The notes under the pieces: model-generated
Database searches by the model: none
What the model saw: the letters and a program-made list of their open reading frames with translations, nothing else
Told to the model about the DNA's origin: nothing
Source of the DNA: Onchidella celtica
Lineage: Eukaryota; Mollusca; Gastropoda; Systellommatophora; Onchidiidae
Reading direction: 5' to 3'
Assembly: GCA_963931925.1 (NCBI GenBank)
Contig: OZ007573.1
Span: 34,805,749 to 34,869,748, forward strand
DNA length: 64,000 bases
Translations under genes and position numbers: made by a program
Shown here: positions 47,705 through 60,055 of the stretch, piece after piece
How the letters are laid out: the number at the start of each line of letters is the position of its first letter
How positions within the stretch are numbered: the first letter of the stretch is position 1

Positions 47705-49496
47705 GTGTTGTGTAGAATCATAACTTCTCAACCTGTTCATCAAACTACAACAGCAAACAATGACAATGGATCAGCCACAGCTGTAAGTCCTGCCTCAGTG
47801 TACGAAGAGAGGAGCAGGAAGCGCAAAAGAAACCCAGAACTATGGAAGAAAAATATTCTGAAACGAAGGAGAAGTGCCGGGCTAGAGTATTCAAGCAGTT
47901 CAGGAAAACAAGTCAGGGCTCGTGCAATTGGGAACGGACGTGCGGCAACCTGTAGAAGAAAATGCCATGACCATATTGATGAAGATAGAAGACCAGCTAT
48001 TTTTACTTCTTTCTGGAACATCTCAAGTCTGGAAGGCCAAAGGAATTTCATAGTCAATCAGGTACGTGAAAACAGGAAAAAAGTGGAAATCGTCGCGTCA
48101 CAGCCCAGGCGTAAACGGTCTTTGTCGTGGCTTTTTCCCGCTACAGAGCGAAAGGCAAGAAGTTTGCAAAACATTCTTTTTGGACACACTCAACACCAGC
48201 GAATCCGTCGTCTACATTGCTTTGAGAAAGAAAAACAGCATTGGACAGATCAGATGAGTCCTGAAAAAAGAGGGAAGTCTGAGAATAAACATAACATCGA
48301 GCCCGAAAAAGTGGCGATAAGACAACACATTGACTCGTTCCCCAGAATGCCCTCTCACTACTGTAGGAAACAGACCAACAAAGACTATCTCAGTCCTGAA
48401 CTGAACTTAGCAAAAATGTAGAGACTCTATTCAGAAAAAAAACAGATCTGCTGAAGTTGCCAAACCAGCCCGTAAAAGCTCATACAAGACTGTTTTCTAC
48501 AACGAATACAACATTGCATTTAACACACTGTCAAAAGATAAATGCTACTTTTGTGCAGGCTATGAAAATGCACCAGAGGAAGAGAAGGAAGCACGACATG
48601 GTGTCTATGAAAAGCACCAACACGACAAGGATGCAGCACGTGAGAAGAAAAATGGTGACAATGCCAGGGCAAGGTACGATGAGACATTTGCTTCATGCTG
48701 TTTCTACTTGGAAGAAGTTCTTCAAACGCAACACAGAACAGAGAAGTCTCTGTACTAGTAGAAACGACGACTCTTTACCTACAACCTGACAAGTTATGAC
48801 TTCGGTTCGAAGGTGGGATATTGCTACCTGGGGCACGAAGGCACAGCTGGAAGAGGTAAGTATTTGCAAGCCGTTGCTCAAGATGGAAAAAGAACTATCA
48901 CTGCATTTTGATAGTGGCGGGGGGCAAAATAGAAATAGACATATCATGGCATTGATGTGGTATGCCGTACACAAATTGGACTTTGATTGTGTGGAACACA
49001 CATTTTTTATACCTGGTCACAGTCAAAATGATTGTGATCTCATGCACAGGAACATAAAGGGGGCCAAAAAAGGTGTTCAGGTATACACCCCTGCCTAGTG
49101 GGATACGCTTGTCAGAACAGCTAGAAGACGCCCCAAACTGTTTTCTGGCCATGAAAATTAATGGACGCTGGCGATTTTGTGGATTTAAAAGAACTGTCGG
49201 CACGTATTCCTAACTTGGAGACAGATACAGGAAAAGATAAAAGCCATTGGCTTAAAATGAGACGTTAACAAATCAAAAAAAGACCCAAGCACAATCAAAA
49301 TCTTTTATGATTAAACTGACACCTTTGTGTCACTGAAAATTATACAAAAGAGCAGAAAGGTCTATGATCTTCCTCTTGTTTCCAACTTAAAGACAGTAAG
49401 AGCATCCCCAATTCCAATTGACAGAAACAAGTACAGCGACCTGATGTCACAGTGCCATTCCAACATCATTGCCCACATCCACCATCACTTTTTTTA
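47705..49496 (+). pseudogene. Decayed DDE-type DNA-transposon protein (possibly Sola-like)
   Basis: Successive blocks in changing frames match one protein family in order: RKRKRNPELWKKNILKRRR with a following G-x-E-Y-S-S-S-G-K; two-Cys region C-R-R-K-C; FTSFWNISSLEGQRNFI (48000-48055); VCKTFFLDTLNTSESVVY (about 48153-48206); IRQHIDSFPRMPSHYCR with NKDYLSPELNLAKM (about 48320-48418); FDSGGGQNRNRHIMAL (48906-48953) with HTFFIPGHSQNDCD soon after; and at the end KYSDLMSQCHSNIIAHIHH to a stop near 49496. The family, as I recall it, is a widespread animal transposon protein whose S-D-N-C-G-G-Q-N-K-N box carries a catalytic Asp; the Sola assignment is tentative. Several frame changes (near 48140 and 48250) and stops (TAG at 48419-48421, then between 48421 and 48800) show the copy is dead. 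No terminal inverted repeats were found. Confidence 0.7.
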
Positions 49497-49829
49497 ATCA
49501 CTCTCTGTTGCTGAATGACATAATGTTTGTGTGATACATTAAATGTGTTGGGACAAATACGTGCTTGGCCACAACTTGAGCTTAACCATGCATTGATGCA
49601 TTTGAGTGCCTTTTTATGCGATATAAATCACTATGTTACATATCTTCTATTGTGTTTGTATTGAGTGCTTTTGCACACAGGACAAAAAATCACATACATT
49701 TTATATGAAAGTATCTTGTTTTGGAGCCTCGCTATCAATGTCTTTGGCAAAATGTATCCACACACGAGATAAAACACTTCTTGATGTAATGTCTCATTCC
49801 ATTACCTAATCTTGCAATATGGATAAATT
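49497..49829. other. Non-coding flank of the transposon remnant
   Basis: AT-rich sequence without ORFs or repeats of note; probably 3' untranslated or terminal sequence of the decayed transposon. Confidence 0.35.
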
Positions 49830-49889
49830 TCAGTATGTGAACGTGTGAGTGTTCGTTCGTGTAGCTATATTTCTGCAAGTATGTGTGTG

Positions 49890-49896
49890 TTGTGAA

Positions 49897-49930
<34 letters not shown>

Positions 49931-50020
49931 ATGTGTGTGTGAGAATGTGTGTATATATATCCGTGTATGCGTGTGCGTTGTGTGTCCCTGTGCATATATG
50001 TGTGTTTGTGTGTGTTACTC
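49890..50020 (+). repeat. (GT)n microsatellite
   Basis: GT, GCGC and TATA runs; its right part lies inside the 107-bp duplicated block. Confidence 0.8.
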
Positions 50021-50072
50021 ATTCAAAGTTTACATACTTTGATGGCTACTTTTAAATTTGAATGTGAACTTG
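49966..50072 (+). repeat. 107-bp direct repeat, left copy (target-site duplication of the LINE)
   Basis: It is identical base for base to 51106-51212 at a fixed offset of 1140. It starts TATGCGTGTGCGTTG and ends GAATGTGAACTTG. Confidence 0.85.
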
Positions 50073-50969
50073 CAAAACTGTGTTGATAAGTTCTCTAGTG
50101 CCTGTGACAACTTTGGCCTCACAATAAGCACAAAGAAGACGGAAGTGCTCCATCAGCCTACTCCAGACGACAAGTATCCTGTGACCCCAAATATCAAAGT
50201 CCATGACAGTCTTCTGAAGGTGTCGGAGAACTTCACCTATCTTGGCAGTACACTGTCTTCCGCGGCTCGTGTTGATACTGAAATTCTCTCAAGAATCAGC
50301 AAAGCCAGCTCTGCATTTGGCAGGCTTCGAAAGAGAGTATGGGATGTCGCCGGCATTCGCACAGACACTAAGCTGAAAGTGTACAATGCTGTGGTCCTTC
50401 CCACCCTACTCTATGGGGCTGAAACCTGGACAGTGTACCAATCGCATGCCAGAAAGCTAAATCACTTTCATCTGGCCTGCCTTAGAAAGATCCTAAGGAT
50501 CAAATGGCAGGATAAAATTCCAGACACTGGGGTCCTCAATCGTGCCAAGGAATTGAGCATCTTCTGCCACCTGAAAAAAATTCAGCTACGTTGGGCAGGA
50601 CGTGTCAGAATGCCCGACTCCAGACTCCCTAAGCAAATCTTCTTCTCTGAGCTCTCCAATGGAACGAGGAATGTTGGGGCCCCAAAGAGACGTTACAAAG
50701 ACACTCTCAAGCAATCACTGAAGGCCTTTGCCATTGATGTGAGTGAGTGGGAAAAGCTCTCGCTTGATCGTGCAAATTGGAGGGCGGCCCTTACCAGAGG
50801 CAGCAAAGCATGGGAAGCTGACAGAGTCCAGCAGGCTATCAAAAAAAGAGAACGGCGCAAGAAAAGGCCCAGTGGTACTGAACCAACGGAGCACTCTTGT
50901 CATTTATGCGGAAGGGTCTGCAGGGCAAAAATAGGACTTATCAGTCACATGAGAAGCCATAAGTCATGA
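50073..50969 (+). pseudogene. LINE ORF C-terminal fragment (RT thumb region plus C2H2 finger)
   Basis: About 298 residues are open. The first residues FSSACDNFGLTISTKKTEVL are the block that normally follows the YADD catalytic box, so truncation fell just after it. Next come YLGSTLSSAARVDTEILSRI, the LLYGAETWTVY block, LRKILRIKWQDKIPD and LSIFCHLKKIQLRWAGRVRM, all standard in endonuclease-reverse transcriptase LINE proteins. The C-terminus is a C2H2 finger, CHLCGRVCRAKIGLISHMRSH in outline (C-x2-C-x12-H-x3-H), a likely nucleic-acid-binding part. The frame begins inside the element without its own start codon, so it is not a working gene. Clade not assigned. Confidence 0.85.
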
Positions 50970-51105
50970 AAGAAGTCTTTCCATTCTGTCCTCTGTGTCC
51001 TTTAGTTCTCTTTATTGTCCATGTGTTGAAATTCTCAACAATTTCTGTTCTTTATTCCTCTGGTGTTGTTAAGGTCATCATCATACCTGATGGACGAACT
51101 ATTAT
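50073..51105 (+). mobile_element. 5'-truncated LINE insertion, 1,033 bp
   Basis: The insert lies between identical 107-bp direct repeats. It contains an uninterrupted LINE ORF C-terminus (to 50969) and a 136-bp 3' UTR ending ACGAACTATTAT. The 5' part, including endonuclease and the RT catalytic box, is absent. Perfect identity of the flanking repeats and an open ORF suggest a recent event. The duplication is much longer than the 5-20 bp usual for L1-type insertions, but variable and long duplications are known for some LINE clades such as RTE. Confidence 0.82.
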
Positions 51106-51212
51106 TATGCGTGTGCGTTGTGTGTCCCTGTGCATATATGTGTGTTTGTGTGTGTTACTCATTCAAAGTTTACATACTTTGATGGCTACTTTTAAATTTG
51201 AATGTGAACTTG
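51106..51212 (+). repeat. 107-bp direct repeat, right copy
   Basis: Identical to 49966-50072; it directly follows the LINE 3' end. Confidence 0.85.
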
Positions 51213-51737
51213 GTAGTTCTGATTAAAACAAAATGTCCAGTTTATGGAACGGTCTGTTAAGTCTCTTTTGTACCTGTTTTGTACCTGTTAGTATACATTG
51301 AGAATATGCAAGTTGTTTTGCACTAAACGTGTAAATTTAGAACGTGTGCCCGCCTACACACTGAATGGGGGTTGACAACATCAATCAAACTACTACAATG
51401 TACAGGTAATTAACAGATTGGACAACTTCATTGGCGCCGGTACGCCTGGGACCAGGTTACACACACACACAAACAAACACACTGTTTCTAAGTGTTTTTT
51501 CACCAGCTAATCGTTTGGAATATTTTAGTGCATCACATTGAGCCCATTGTAAACTACATGTTTGTCACCGAAGAGAGAATCTGGACGGCAGTGACTAGTG
51601 ACCATTGGAATTTGAAATAATCAACTGAAAAGTTCTACCAACCGCGGTTCGCTGTGTGCTTTAATCACATGCTTGATACCACATCACCGAAAAGTATACT
51701 TATTGCATTTAAACGGCCAAATTAGCTATTTTCGTTA
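51213..51737. other. Non-coding sequence
   Basis: Nothing recognised apart from a short (CA)n run near 51461. Confidence 0.4.
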
Positions 51738-52088
51738 ATTACGACTACTACATCAATAAGACTGGGTTTATAAAAAATCGTTTTTCAAAACAGTCGTATC
51801 TCGAAATATGTTTGGTTGAACAACGATTATGACAAGACTCACATCGTAACTCTACTTGCGACAGTAGTGAAAAACGATTGTAAAAAAAAAATTTAAAATC
51901 GTAAGTCGTGTAACTTAAGATCAAAGTCATTTTCGATATTTCGAACAATTGAAATGGATGTATGGTTGGATTATGCAACAAGTTCCCGAATTTGAAGATT
52001 CCAGGTAACACGGCAAGGTAGGAAATCATTTTTTGGCTTCTCCTGAAAAGTAGGTGAAATCGAATTACAACAGTCTTGAATAACACCC
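51738..52088. mobile_element. Probable MITE, copy 2 (inverted relative to copy 1)
   Basis: Its right end, read on the minus strand, is GGGTGTTATTCAAGACTG followed by GTAATTCGA, matching the start of 46199-46491. The interior again carries TCGTAAGTCG- and GTCGTATCTCG-type strings. The left end is approximate. Confidence 0.45.
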
Positions 52089-55000
52089 GCGGGACCCCGT
52101 TTGGTGTCCGGTGTCCGAATGCGTTCAGTCACATGCAGACATTTAATCTCACTAAGCTAATCAGTCAATTTTGTTGACTCATTTTTTTTTCTGAGCTATC
52201 ATGCAACCATTATTGCCTAAGTTTCCCATAATTTTATTTTATTCTCCCAGGGCTGAGTGTCAAGTTTCACAAGTTATTTATTTTGAATATATCGAGAATT
52301 TTATTCTCTTATTTTGTAGAACTGACATTTTTACCGTTACCAAGTTAAGTCATAGCTAATATAATGATGGTCAACTTCGTTAAATGTTCATTTTAATTTA
52401 GATGGCTTTAGTAAAACTGATCCATAGTCTGCTATTGAAAAACAAAAGTGTTATCGTGTTCAATGTTATGAATTTTATTGTAAAAGTTTTTTTGTTGTTT
52501 TGTTTGTATGTTTGTTTTGACAGCTTGGTATTTGTATAATTTAACCTATATTTTTGTTCGTTCTCCAGAAATCCGAGATGTTTGGTGAAAATGAAGCTCA
52601 ATTAATTACTTTATTTTATTTTATTCAGGAAAACAAAAATACCAGGTACTTGCTTTGGAGGATTGAATGACATTTTTGTCTTGACTTCAGAAGGGAATTC
52701 AAAACATCCATCGCAATTTTACATTATATTCAAAAAAGGTCTGGCTCACATGTAGTCATCAGGAATAATATTACCATCAGCAGACCGAAAAATTCCCCGC
52801 GGTGTTAAAATAATTGGGAGTTTAATGCTGCACGCTGAAGCTCCCTGTGCTATAATTGCTAGAACTTTTTATTTCAATGCCTGGCAGCGGAATTTCATTG
52901 ATGTGATACCCGATTAGTTACAAGATAACCAGGACACGAAAGCTCCAATTTGATACCCGAATAGTGAAACGTCAATTTGATACTAGATCGGTGACTAGAA
53001 AAGGAGATGCAGAAGCTCAACTTAATACCCGATTAGTGACAAGATAATGGAATGCAGAACTTCAATGATCTGCTTGCAGAATGGGCAGTTTCTGGTCTCG
53101 CTGGTGTTTCAGAGACTACGCCTTCGGGAAAAATCTGTTTCTCGTACATTTATTAGAACGGAATATTGTCACTGTGCTATATTATGATCTAGATCTATCT
53201 CATTTTTTCTTAGTTATAAGAAAAGCCAATTAAATTGTTCTTCGAGATGTAATATTACTTATGTTATGGTGTCGGTTATTTATGCTATTACTCGGGGTAC
53301 GGATGGACGTATCTGCTTTGTTGTTGTTGCTGTCTCTGTTGTTGTTTACATAAGTTTTTTGGGCTTGACCTCAAGAACAGCATGAAATGCCGTCACTTCT
53401 AGCCTAATTATGTCTAAGAGCCATCATGTTTGTAAAGTGACGATATGATTTAAATTTCAAATACCAATGCTCAACGTAATAAAAATATGGCAAAATGAAA
53501 AAGTTGTGTATGTTGCAAAGGCCTCGCGGAAGAAATAACACTGAAACGATACAAATGTTTCTTTTTGCCATATTTTGACTTGGCTTCAAGCTTTTGGTGC
53601 GCCGACCCCATAGATTTTCTGACTTTTTTCTTTTTAACAATTTGTTCACTAAATCAAGCTTTCTCAGTGTTTCAATTGTTGCTGATAGCGTGGCAAATTT
53701 AAATATCATGATAGTGTAAACATATGGTCCTAGATGCCAAACACTTGTATATTTTATGAAGAGGCTAAAATATGTGTTGCAGATTCATAAAGAGATGAAA
53801 TATTAGTTGCATATTTATAAAGTGTTCTATAGTATTCTCCAGTTAAATTATTCAGTTACACTCATTTCACAGTATAATATACTGGTGGAAAACGCTTATC
53901 GCTGGAAAGCACGTGGGGGGGGGGGGGAGGGGTGTGGCGGTATGATCGATGAGTAATAGTGCTAAGTCGACCGTATGAGGGGAAAATTCTTTGTATGTTA
54001 CTGACAACGAAAAAATGGATGTCTCTCTGTCTGTCTGTTTTTCTTGGGGAGTTCAACCGCTGGTCCGAAGAAGCTAAAAACAATCCTTAAGGTGTACTTT
54101 TACACCACGAGATACTCTCTCACAAGGTTCGCTCAACGTGTCTATTTGTTCGTTTCTCTGTTTGTCTAACAGTTTTTTAAAATTGTTGTGGTTGATGATG
54201 CTTTTACACTTGACTTAGATCTACAGCTACTATTACAGTGATGCTAAAAAGAAAGCTCCATTATCCCCCGGCGAGGCTACAGTTAACACATTAGATCTGG
54301 ACACGCTCGGGGTATCATTTTTAAACATTCATAATAAATCTATAATCATGAAAAGACAAAGTTAAAAAAATACTATTATTAATTAGATTTGAATGAAGAA
54401 TTCAACAGATGTAGGATCACTAAGAGGCTCAATGTTAGTCAGCCCTGGGGGGGGGGGTGTCCCAATGAAGGGCGCGGAGACGGGGGTATCTGCATCTCCA
54501 AACCACCCAGTTTCAATGTATTGACCTAGAGATCTAGATCTTTATCACCTTGGACTTTCATTCTCTGAAACACGTCATTTGTAAACCCCTTGCTACACAC
54601 TTCACAGTCGCCCAACTTCTCATCGTGAGGCCTTTGATCAGTAAAAAAAATATTTCAAACAAGGCAAACACGAAAACTGAAACAACACGCTCGATATTTT
54701 GCCACTGTTTCGATTGTAAACACTTTAGAATCTAATTACCATCTCATTTCATCAATGTAGTGTACATCAAGTGGCCAGCGGTCTAAAAATAAGTAAGCAG
54801 AGGTTACTTGCTGCCTAATAATTTTATCAGCACCTGTCGAAAACGATATTATTGATGCTGCGAACGTCACTCAAGAGAGGGTTGTTACAGCGTGACATTA
54901 TGGTGGACCTGTAACTACTACAAGGAAGAAAGTGCTTACTTAGCTGACTATATATTATGTGACATCTGACACAGTAATAATGTGCGTTGTACCGAATAAT

Positions 55001-58000
55001 CGACCTAGTGTTATACAAGCCTATTGGAGTTTTCACATTGTAACCAGAAGGCGCATACAATCTCATGCTAAGAAATATACGATGAACTGAAACCTTGTCG
55101 AGAAAGGGACTACTAGAGATCTCCAGAGAAACAGAACTCCCGTCAAACAAGTGTTTCGTTCCCCTGACTTCTATACACTACACGAATGGTATGTGTGTGT
55201 TTTTTTTTGGGGGGGGGGGGGGGAGGGGGGGGGAGGTTGACTCAAATTGATTATGTTATGCTCGCCAGAAAGGGATTACGCGTGCCAAAAAAAAAGTGAC
55301 CCGACACGAGGGCTGTTCTAAATAAAGCCAATGTTTTCAAAACGTTTTTCTATTTTATCCTCTTGATCAGTTTAAAATAGCAGCTTTAGAATAACAATTA
55401 CGTTTCAACTGAAATGCCATTATTATAATTATAATTATTATACACTAGAGAACTTACGGGGCAACTATAATAATGGCTAGTTGCAAGAGGTGCATTGCTA
55501 AACATCTGAAAATTGAATTTCCCTTTTAATCTCTCTTAAATGGCATCGCAAATCAAAAATTTCAGAGGTAATTATTCCAAATCATCTCTGAAGAGCTCGT
55601 TGGTGGAATTTTTTTTTGGCAGTATTGCTATTATGTGCACATTCGCAACCACAATGTTTATTCTGACATTTTACTTTAACCCTGCAAGTACATAAAAGTG
55701 TAAAAAACACTAAGTAATTATGATCTAGGAGTGGAAATTCAGAGATATGATACCTCACGGTTGTTTTACCCTTTTACTGCTAGGAAAGAGTGACTCTGTC
55801 CTACTAAGGGTGTTCGAACTGCAAGTATTTGTCATAAAATTTAGTATTTGAGTCTATCTTTGATTTAGAAACCCCAATAAAGTATGCATTTCTGGAACGC
55901 TGATTTAATTGGCGCTAGCAATCAAAGGATGAACAAAACGGGGAATTAAATTGTCTTATGACAGGAATAAGGTTAATGCCTTACTTTTTAATACAAACCA
56001 CAGCCCTTTCTGATGATTTTCAAAATTGTCAAATCCATTTACCTTATGGCTGTCTGGGGAAGGCTGCTTTGCCGTGCCAAAGGTTTTTGAGTATATGGTA
56101 ATCTTAACCTTTTTTTCTGCTGTGAACTTATATTGGCGTGGAAACCAGAAACAAATTATGCATTTATGGGAAAAATGATTTGATTGAGTCTGACCGCACA
56201 GCGTTACTTGATGATTTAATTGGCAACAGAGATTGTTGAGGTTAAAAAGTCTGCTGTGTAAATGATAGATAATTATGTAAAATCAGTGATGGAAAGAGAA
56301 AATACATTGAGTAGACAAAGCTGGGAAGCAGCTGAAGCAAAAAGTCCCAAGTGTATGTTGCTGCCAAAGCTTGTTTAAGCTGTTCTTTAGGAAATTTACA
56401 AGCTGGTCAAATTCCGGATGCAAGTCTTGGAAAACTAATCGATCTGGAGTCTGGTTAGCGTCTTCGCCTGTCTGTGTACGTGTCCGTTCACAATTATGAC
56501 AAATTCTCGTGAGATTCGGAAATGAGTCTTCCTGTGGCACAGTTGATGTCAGAATGATACCGGGTAGGATTTTTTTTTTTAAAAAAGGAGGCTCCCGCGG
56601 TTGCAGCTTTATTGAATACTGAATCAAACGGTCAGCCCCCTTCTTCGCAGCCAGATTGAATAATTACGATAATATAATCTGAATGTGGCGATAGCTGACC
56701 CGCGCTGGGTCTCGGTAGCCCACCTGTTCACACCAGGAGTCTGTGTTCGTCCATCTGCCCCACGAACGTATGTTGGTGGACACATTGACGTTCATATCTA
56801 ATATCCGATTACTCATTCATGTGGTAGTCAAACTTCCAACACAAGTACCAAGACAAACATTTTAAATTGTATTGTGACCGAAAATGCAGACAAAAATAAA
56901 AACGCATTTCATTATGTTCTCAAAGATAACTGTTTTGAAGAGTTTCACCATTTGGTGTGACAAAGTCTGGCAAATGGAGAAAAGTGCGTTACCAACATTT
57001 CCATGAGGTCAGAAACACTTAACAACTTACTTCAAATGATAGTAGGTTTGTTGAGGTGACGTCAACTTTCACACTAACCAAATAAATTTATCTCAGCATA
57101 AATAAGACACGGATGCTGACGGAGTGCAGCAATTAAACCGAAATGACAGATGGACAGCGAAGCTGCGGGAAGAAATGACAGATGGACGGCGAAGCTGCGG
57201 TAAGAAAGAACAGTGACATTCGGTCTAAGAACACTTTCAGGCAATAAGAAAGTCTTCGAATTTTGACAGACTGGTGAAACATCCGTTCTCCAAGTGGACG
57301 GACATGGAGCTGTGGTGTGTGATCAGTCACTATCGGTGCGTTATTGCCTGCCAACAACGTACTCACGTGATCACAAGAGGAAATTGATCTTTGCACGGGC
57401 GGCTCTTGGAAAGGTCGGTCAAGAGAAGGGCGGAAATTATGTTAAGGGGAACATTCTGGCGACAGGAAATAGAAACTCATGCAAAAGGTCAGCATGGACT
57501 TGCCCAGGTGGGCCCCTGGTAGGAAGACGTCAGTAGAAACGGAAAGCTGTCAAAGCTCTCATTCACAATGCAGGAAATCTACATTCGCCTCAACGGGATG
57601 TTATAGTAATACAGTCCTCCAGCACAGACAATCATACTTCTAATCAGTTTTTTAAAGCTTTCTTTTTCTTTTAGTCTAATGGAAATCTACCTCGTGACCG
57701 AAAGCCAGGACATTCTGAGTTATTTACCAGTTTCATTCTCTCGTATATATATTATTTATAAAGTTTGTTGACTGATTTCTAACATGGAGCTTTGCCTAAT
57801 ACAACCATAGATATACGTTACTAAACGAATACAACTTAATCCAACTTTTTATTCCGTGCCCCACCCACTAACTTGGGTGTAGCACCTGTCAAAGTTCATG
57901 ACGGACCATCACTACAAAAATAACTGTTTACTATTAAACTACTCAGTTGCCCTATTAAACTGCTCAGTTGCCCATTAAATTATTAGTATGCACGTTTCCA

Positions 58001-58489
58001 TGAACCTGCGTGGCCATGAAAGTGAGCAGGAGAAAAACACAAAGCATATTTCAAAAAGGTATGCTATCTGTTTATCAACCATTTCAGAAACACTCATTTC
58101 AAAGCGACCACATGCTAACAGAACTAAACAAAGAAAAAAGTGAAAGAAAACCCATTTGGAAAATGAAACTGTCACCCACAGAAGGTCACGACTGGGATCC
58201 CTTTGAATCAATAATGTACATCGAACGCCCATCCTACAAGTGTCTTGGCCAGACATACTTTGACTTCGCAGCTCATGAAATCCTAGGTGTTTTTCTGTTG
58301 TTGTCTATGCCACGGCAGCCACCGTGAGGGCTGTTTGTGCCGTTATTCTGACGCAAGACAATTTTATTTTACTGGAGGATAAAAAAAATCTGTGTATGGA
58401 AAGCTTTGTTCCATCTAAAGGTTCGTAGAATTTTTATGAAAAGGGGAAGCAGTTATTGAAAACTTAGTCGTTTTCTCAAACAGAGAGAC
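52089..58489. other. Long non-coding stretch
   Basis: Open frames are at most about 115 codons and show no motifs. It contains a degenerate repeat region at 52896-53065, poly(G) tracts at about 53916-53927, 54447-54456 and 55210-55237, and a tandem duplication of about 34 bp at 57141-57205. A 105-codon plus frame at 58010-58327 is not recognised. No gene is supported. Confidence 0.45.
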
Positions 58490-58645
58490 GAGTCAGACAG
58501 ACAAACAGAGAAGGAGAGACAGACGTATAGAAAGGAATTGATATCGAAGACAGAAAGAAACGAAAAACACGGAAAGACAGGCACACGGAAAGACAGGCAC
58601 ACGGACAAACAGGCCGTATAGCCCATCGACAGACGGACAGGCCAT
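58490..58645 (+). repeat. (GACA)n-type microsatellite
   Basis: Degenerate GACAGACA/AGACAGGCAC array. Confidence 0.7.
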
Positions 58646-58860
58646 ACAAGACAGCTGTACAGGCAGTCACATAGAGATTATATTTGAACACTCCGAATAT
58701 ACAAGTTCTAACGAGAACCCAATCACAATTAATGCGCATTTTGACAGATGTCAGGAAAAATAGAACCAACAAACATACACTATGGGTGACTGGTCAATAC
58801 TGAGAGATCTGACCACCCAAATCCTCTGGTCATCTCGCAATTCCCGAACATGTATGATTA

Positions 58861-59040
58861 CCACCCACTCCCCCTCATCCCCCCACCACCAAAAAAAAAA
58901 AAAAAACGCCGACCGGCGCTGCACTGTGGCGACGACGTGCCTGCTCCAGTTGTAACTGGGGTGCAGTGGCACAAAGGCAAAATTTCCCAAATGGGATTAA
59001 AGAGTTATACAAATACAAATACAAATACAAATACAAATTA
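58861..59040 (+). mobile_element. 5'-truncated SINE copy with (ATACAA)n tail
   Basis: From the CCCCTCATCCCCCCACC stretch through CGCCGACCGGCGCTGCACTG, GTGGCACAAAGGCAAAATTT and GGGATTAAAGAGTTATAC to a four-unit TACAAA tail, this matches the 3' half of the SINE at 60056-60528 in opposite orientation. The tRNA head is missing. Confidence 0.8.
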
Positions 59041-60055
59041 AGTGTGTTTTTCTTATTATCTTGCACGTTCTCACAATCAATACCAGTTAGTATAGGCAGC
59101 TGGTCGCTGATTCTCCCGCACGTCCTGCGAGACCGTCGGATTAACAACTGGTTTGCTGTAGGGAATAGGCCGGGGCCGCTCTACACATGTCCATAATGAA
59201 AGCAGGCAACATGGAAAAGAACAAAAGTTTCTCTGCCGCTTACTTTCCTAATTATTTACCTTACATCTTTTTTCCCTCATCCACTTATGCACAGACCAGT
59301 TTGTCCCCTGCGTGTGCTCAGTTTTGCTGGTGATGTTAATTAGAAATGAAAAGGGACTTTAAGAAACATTGAGGTACTGTTCAGATGTATTATCAGATGT
59401 CCATCAGCCTATTTTTTGACATTGTAGCCTGCCTGACAGGCAGACAGATAGATATACAAACATACATACAGATTACATCAGATTAAATAGACAGACGTAC
59501 GGACGGACAGGGTGCTGATGAATGGGTGAGCAGATGGATGGATGGACGGGACGGGGGGGGGGTGGGGGGGAGGAGACAGGCAGGATATTTACTGATCCAG
59601 CCCATATTTTGCCTTTAAGAGAAAATTTACCAAGCAAATGGCTCTTCTTGTGATCAGAAAAGTGAACTGGAGATCTGTCCTCTGCATTCAGACACTAATC
59701 ATACAGCCACATTTTATATAATAAGATAGAGAAGCCACTACTACAAACCCACAAGAAGTGAACATCTGGGACAAAAAATATATAGATATATTTTTAAAAA
59801 CGAAGCTCTAAATTTTATTTTATCAACCTTGTTGTTTTCATTCAAGGGGATAATTGAGACTGCATTATTTTTTATTTTGTTCCCATAATTAAAGCACTCT
59901 GGTAATTGGGTGGAACACACAGAACGACTTCAGAACCTTGTCTCTCTGATTACATATTGATTATTTCATCTAAAGTGATTTCTACACAGAAGATCAACAG
60001 CGTTGCACTCTCTCGCCCTGCACGGAAACGGTCATTATCTTGTGTGACCTCATTA
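59041..60055. other. Non-coding spacer between two inverted SINE copies
   Basis: It includes a (GACA)/(GGAT) array at about 59435-59545 with poly(G) at 59552-59571. No gene is recognised. Confidence 0.4.
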
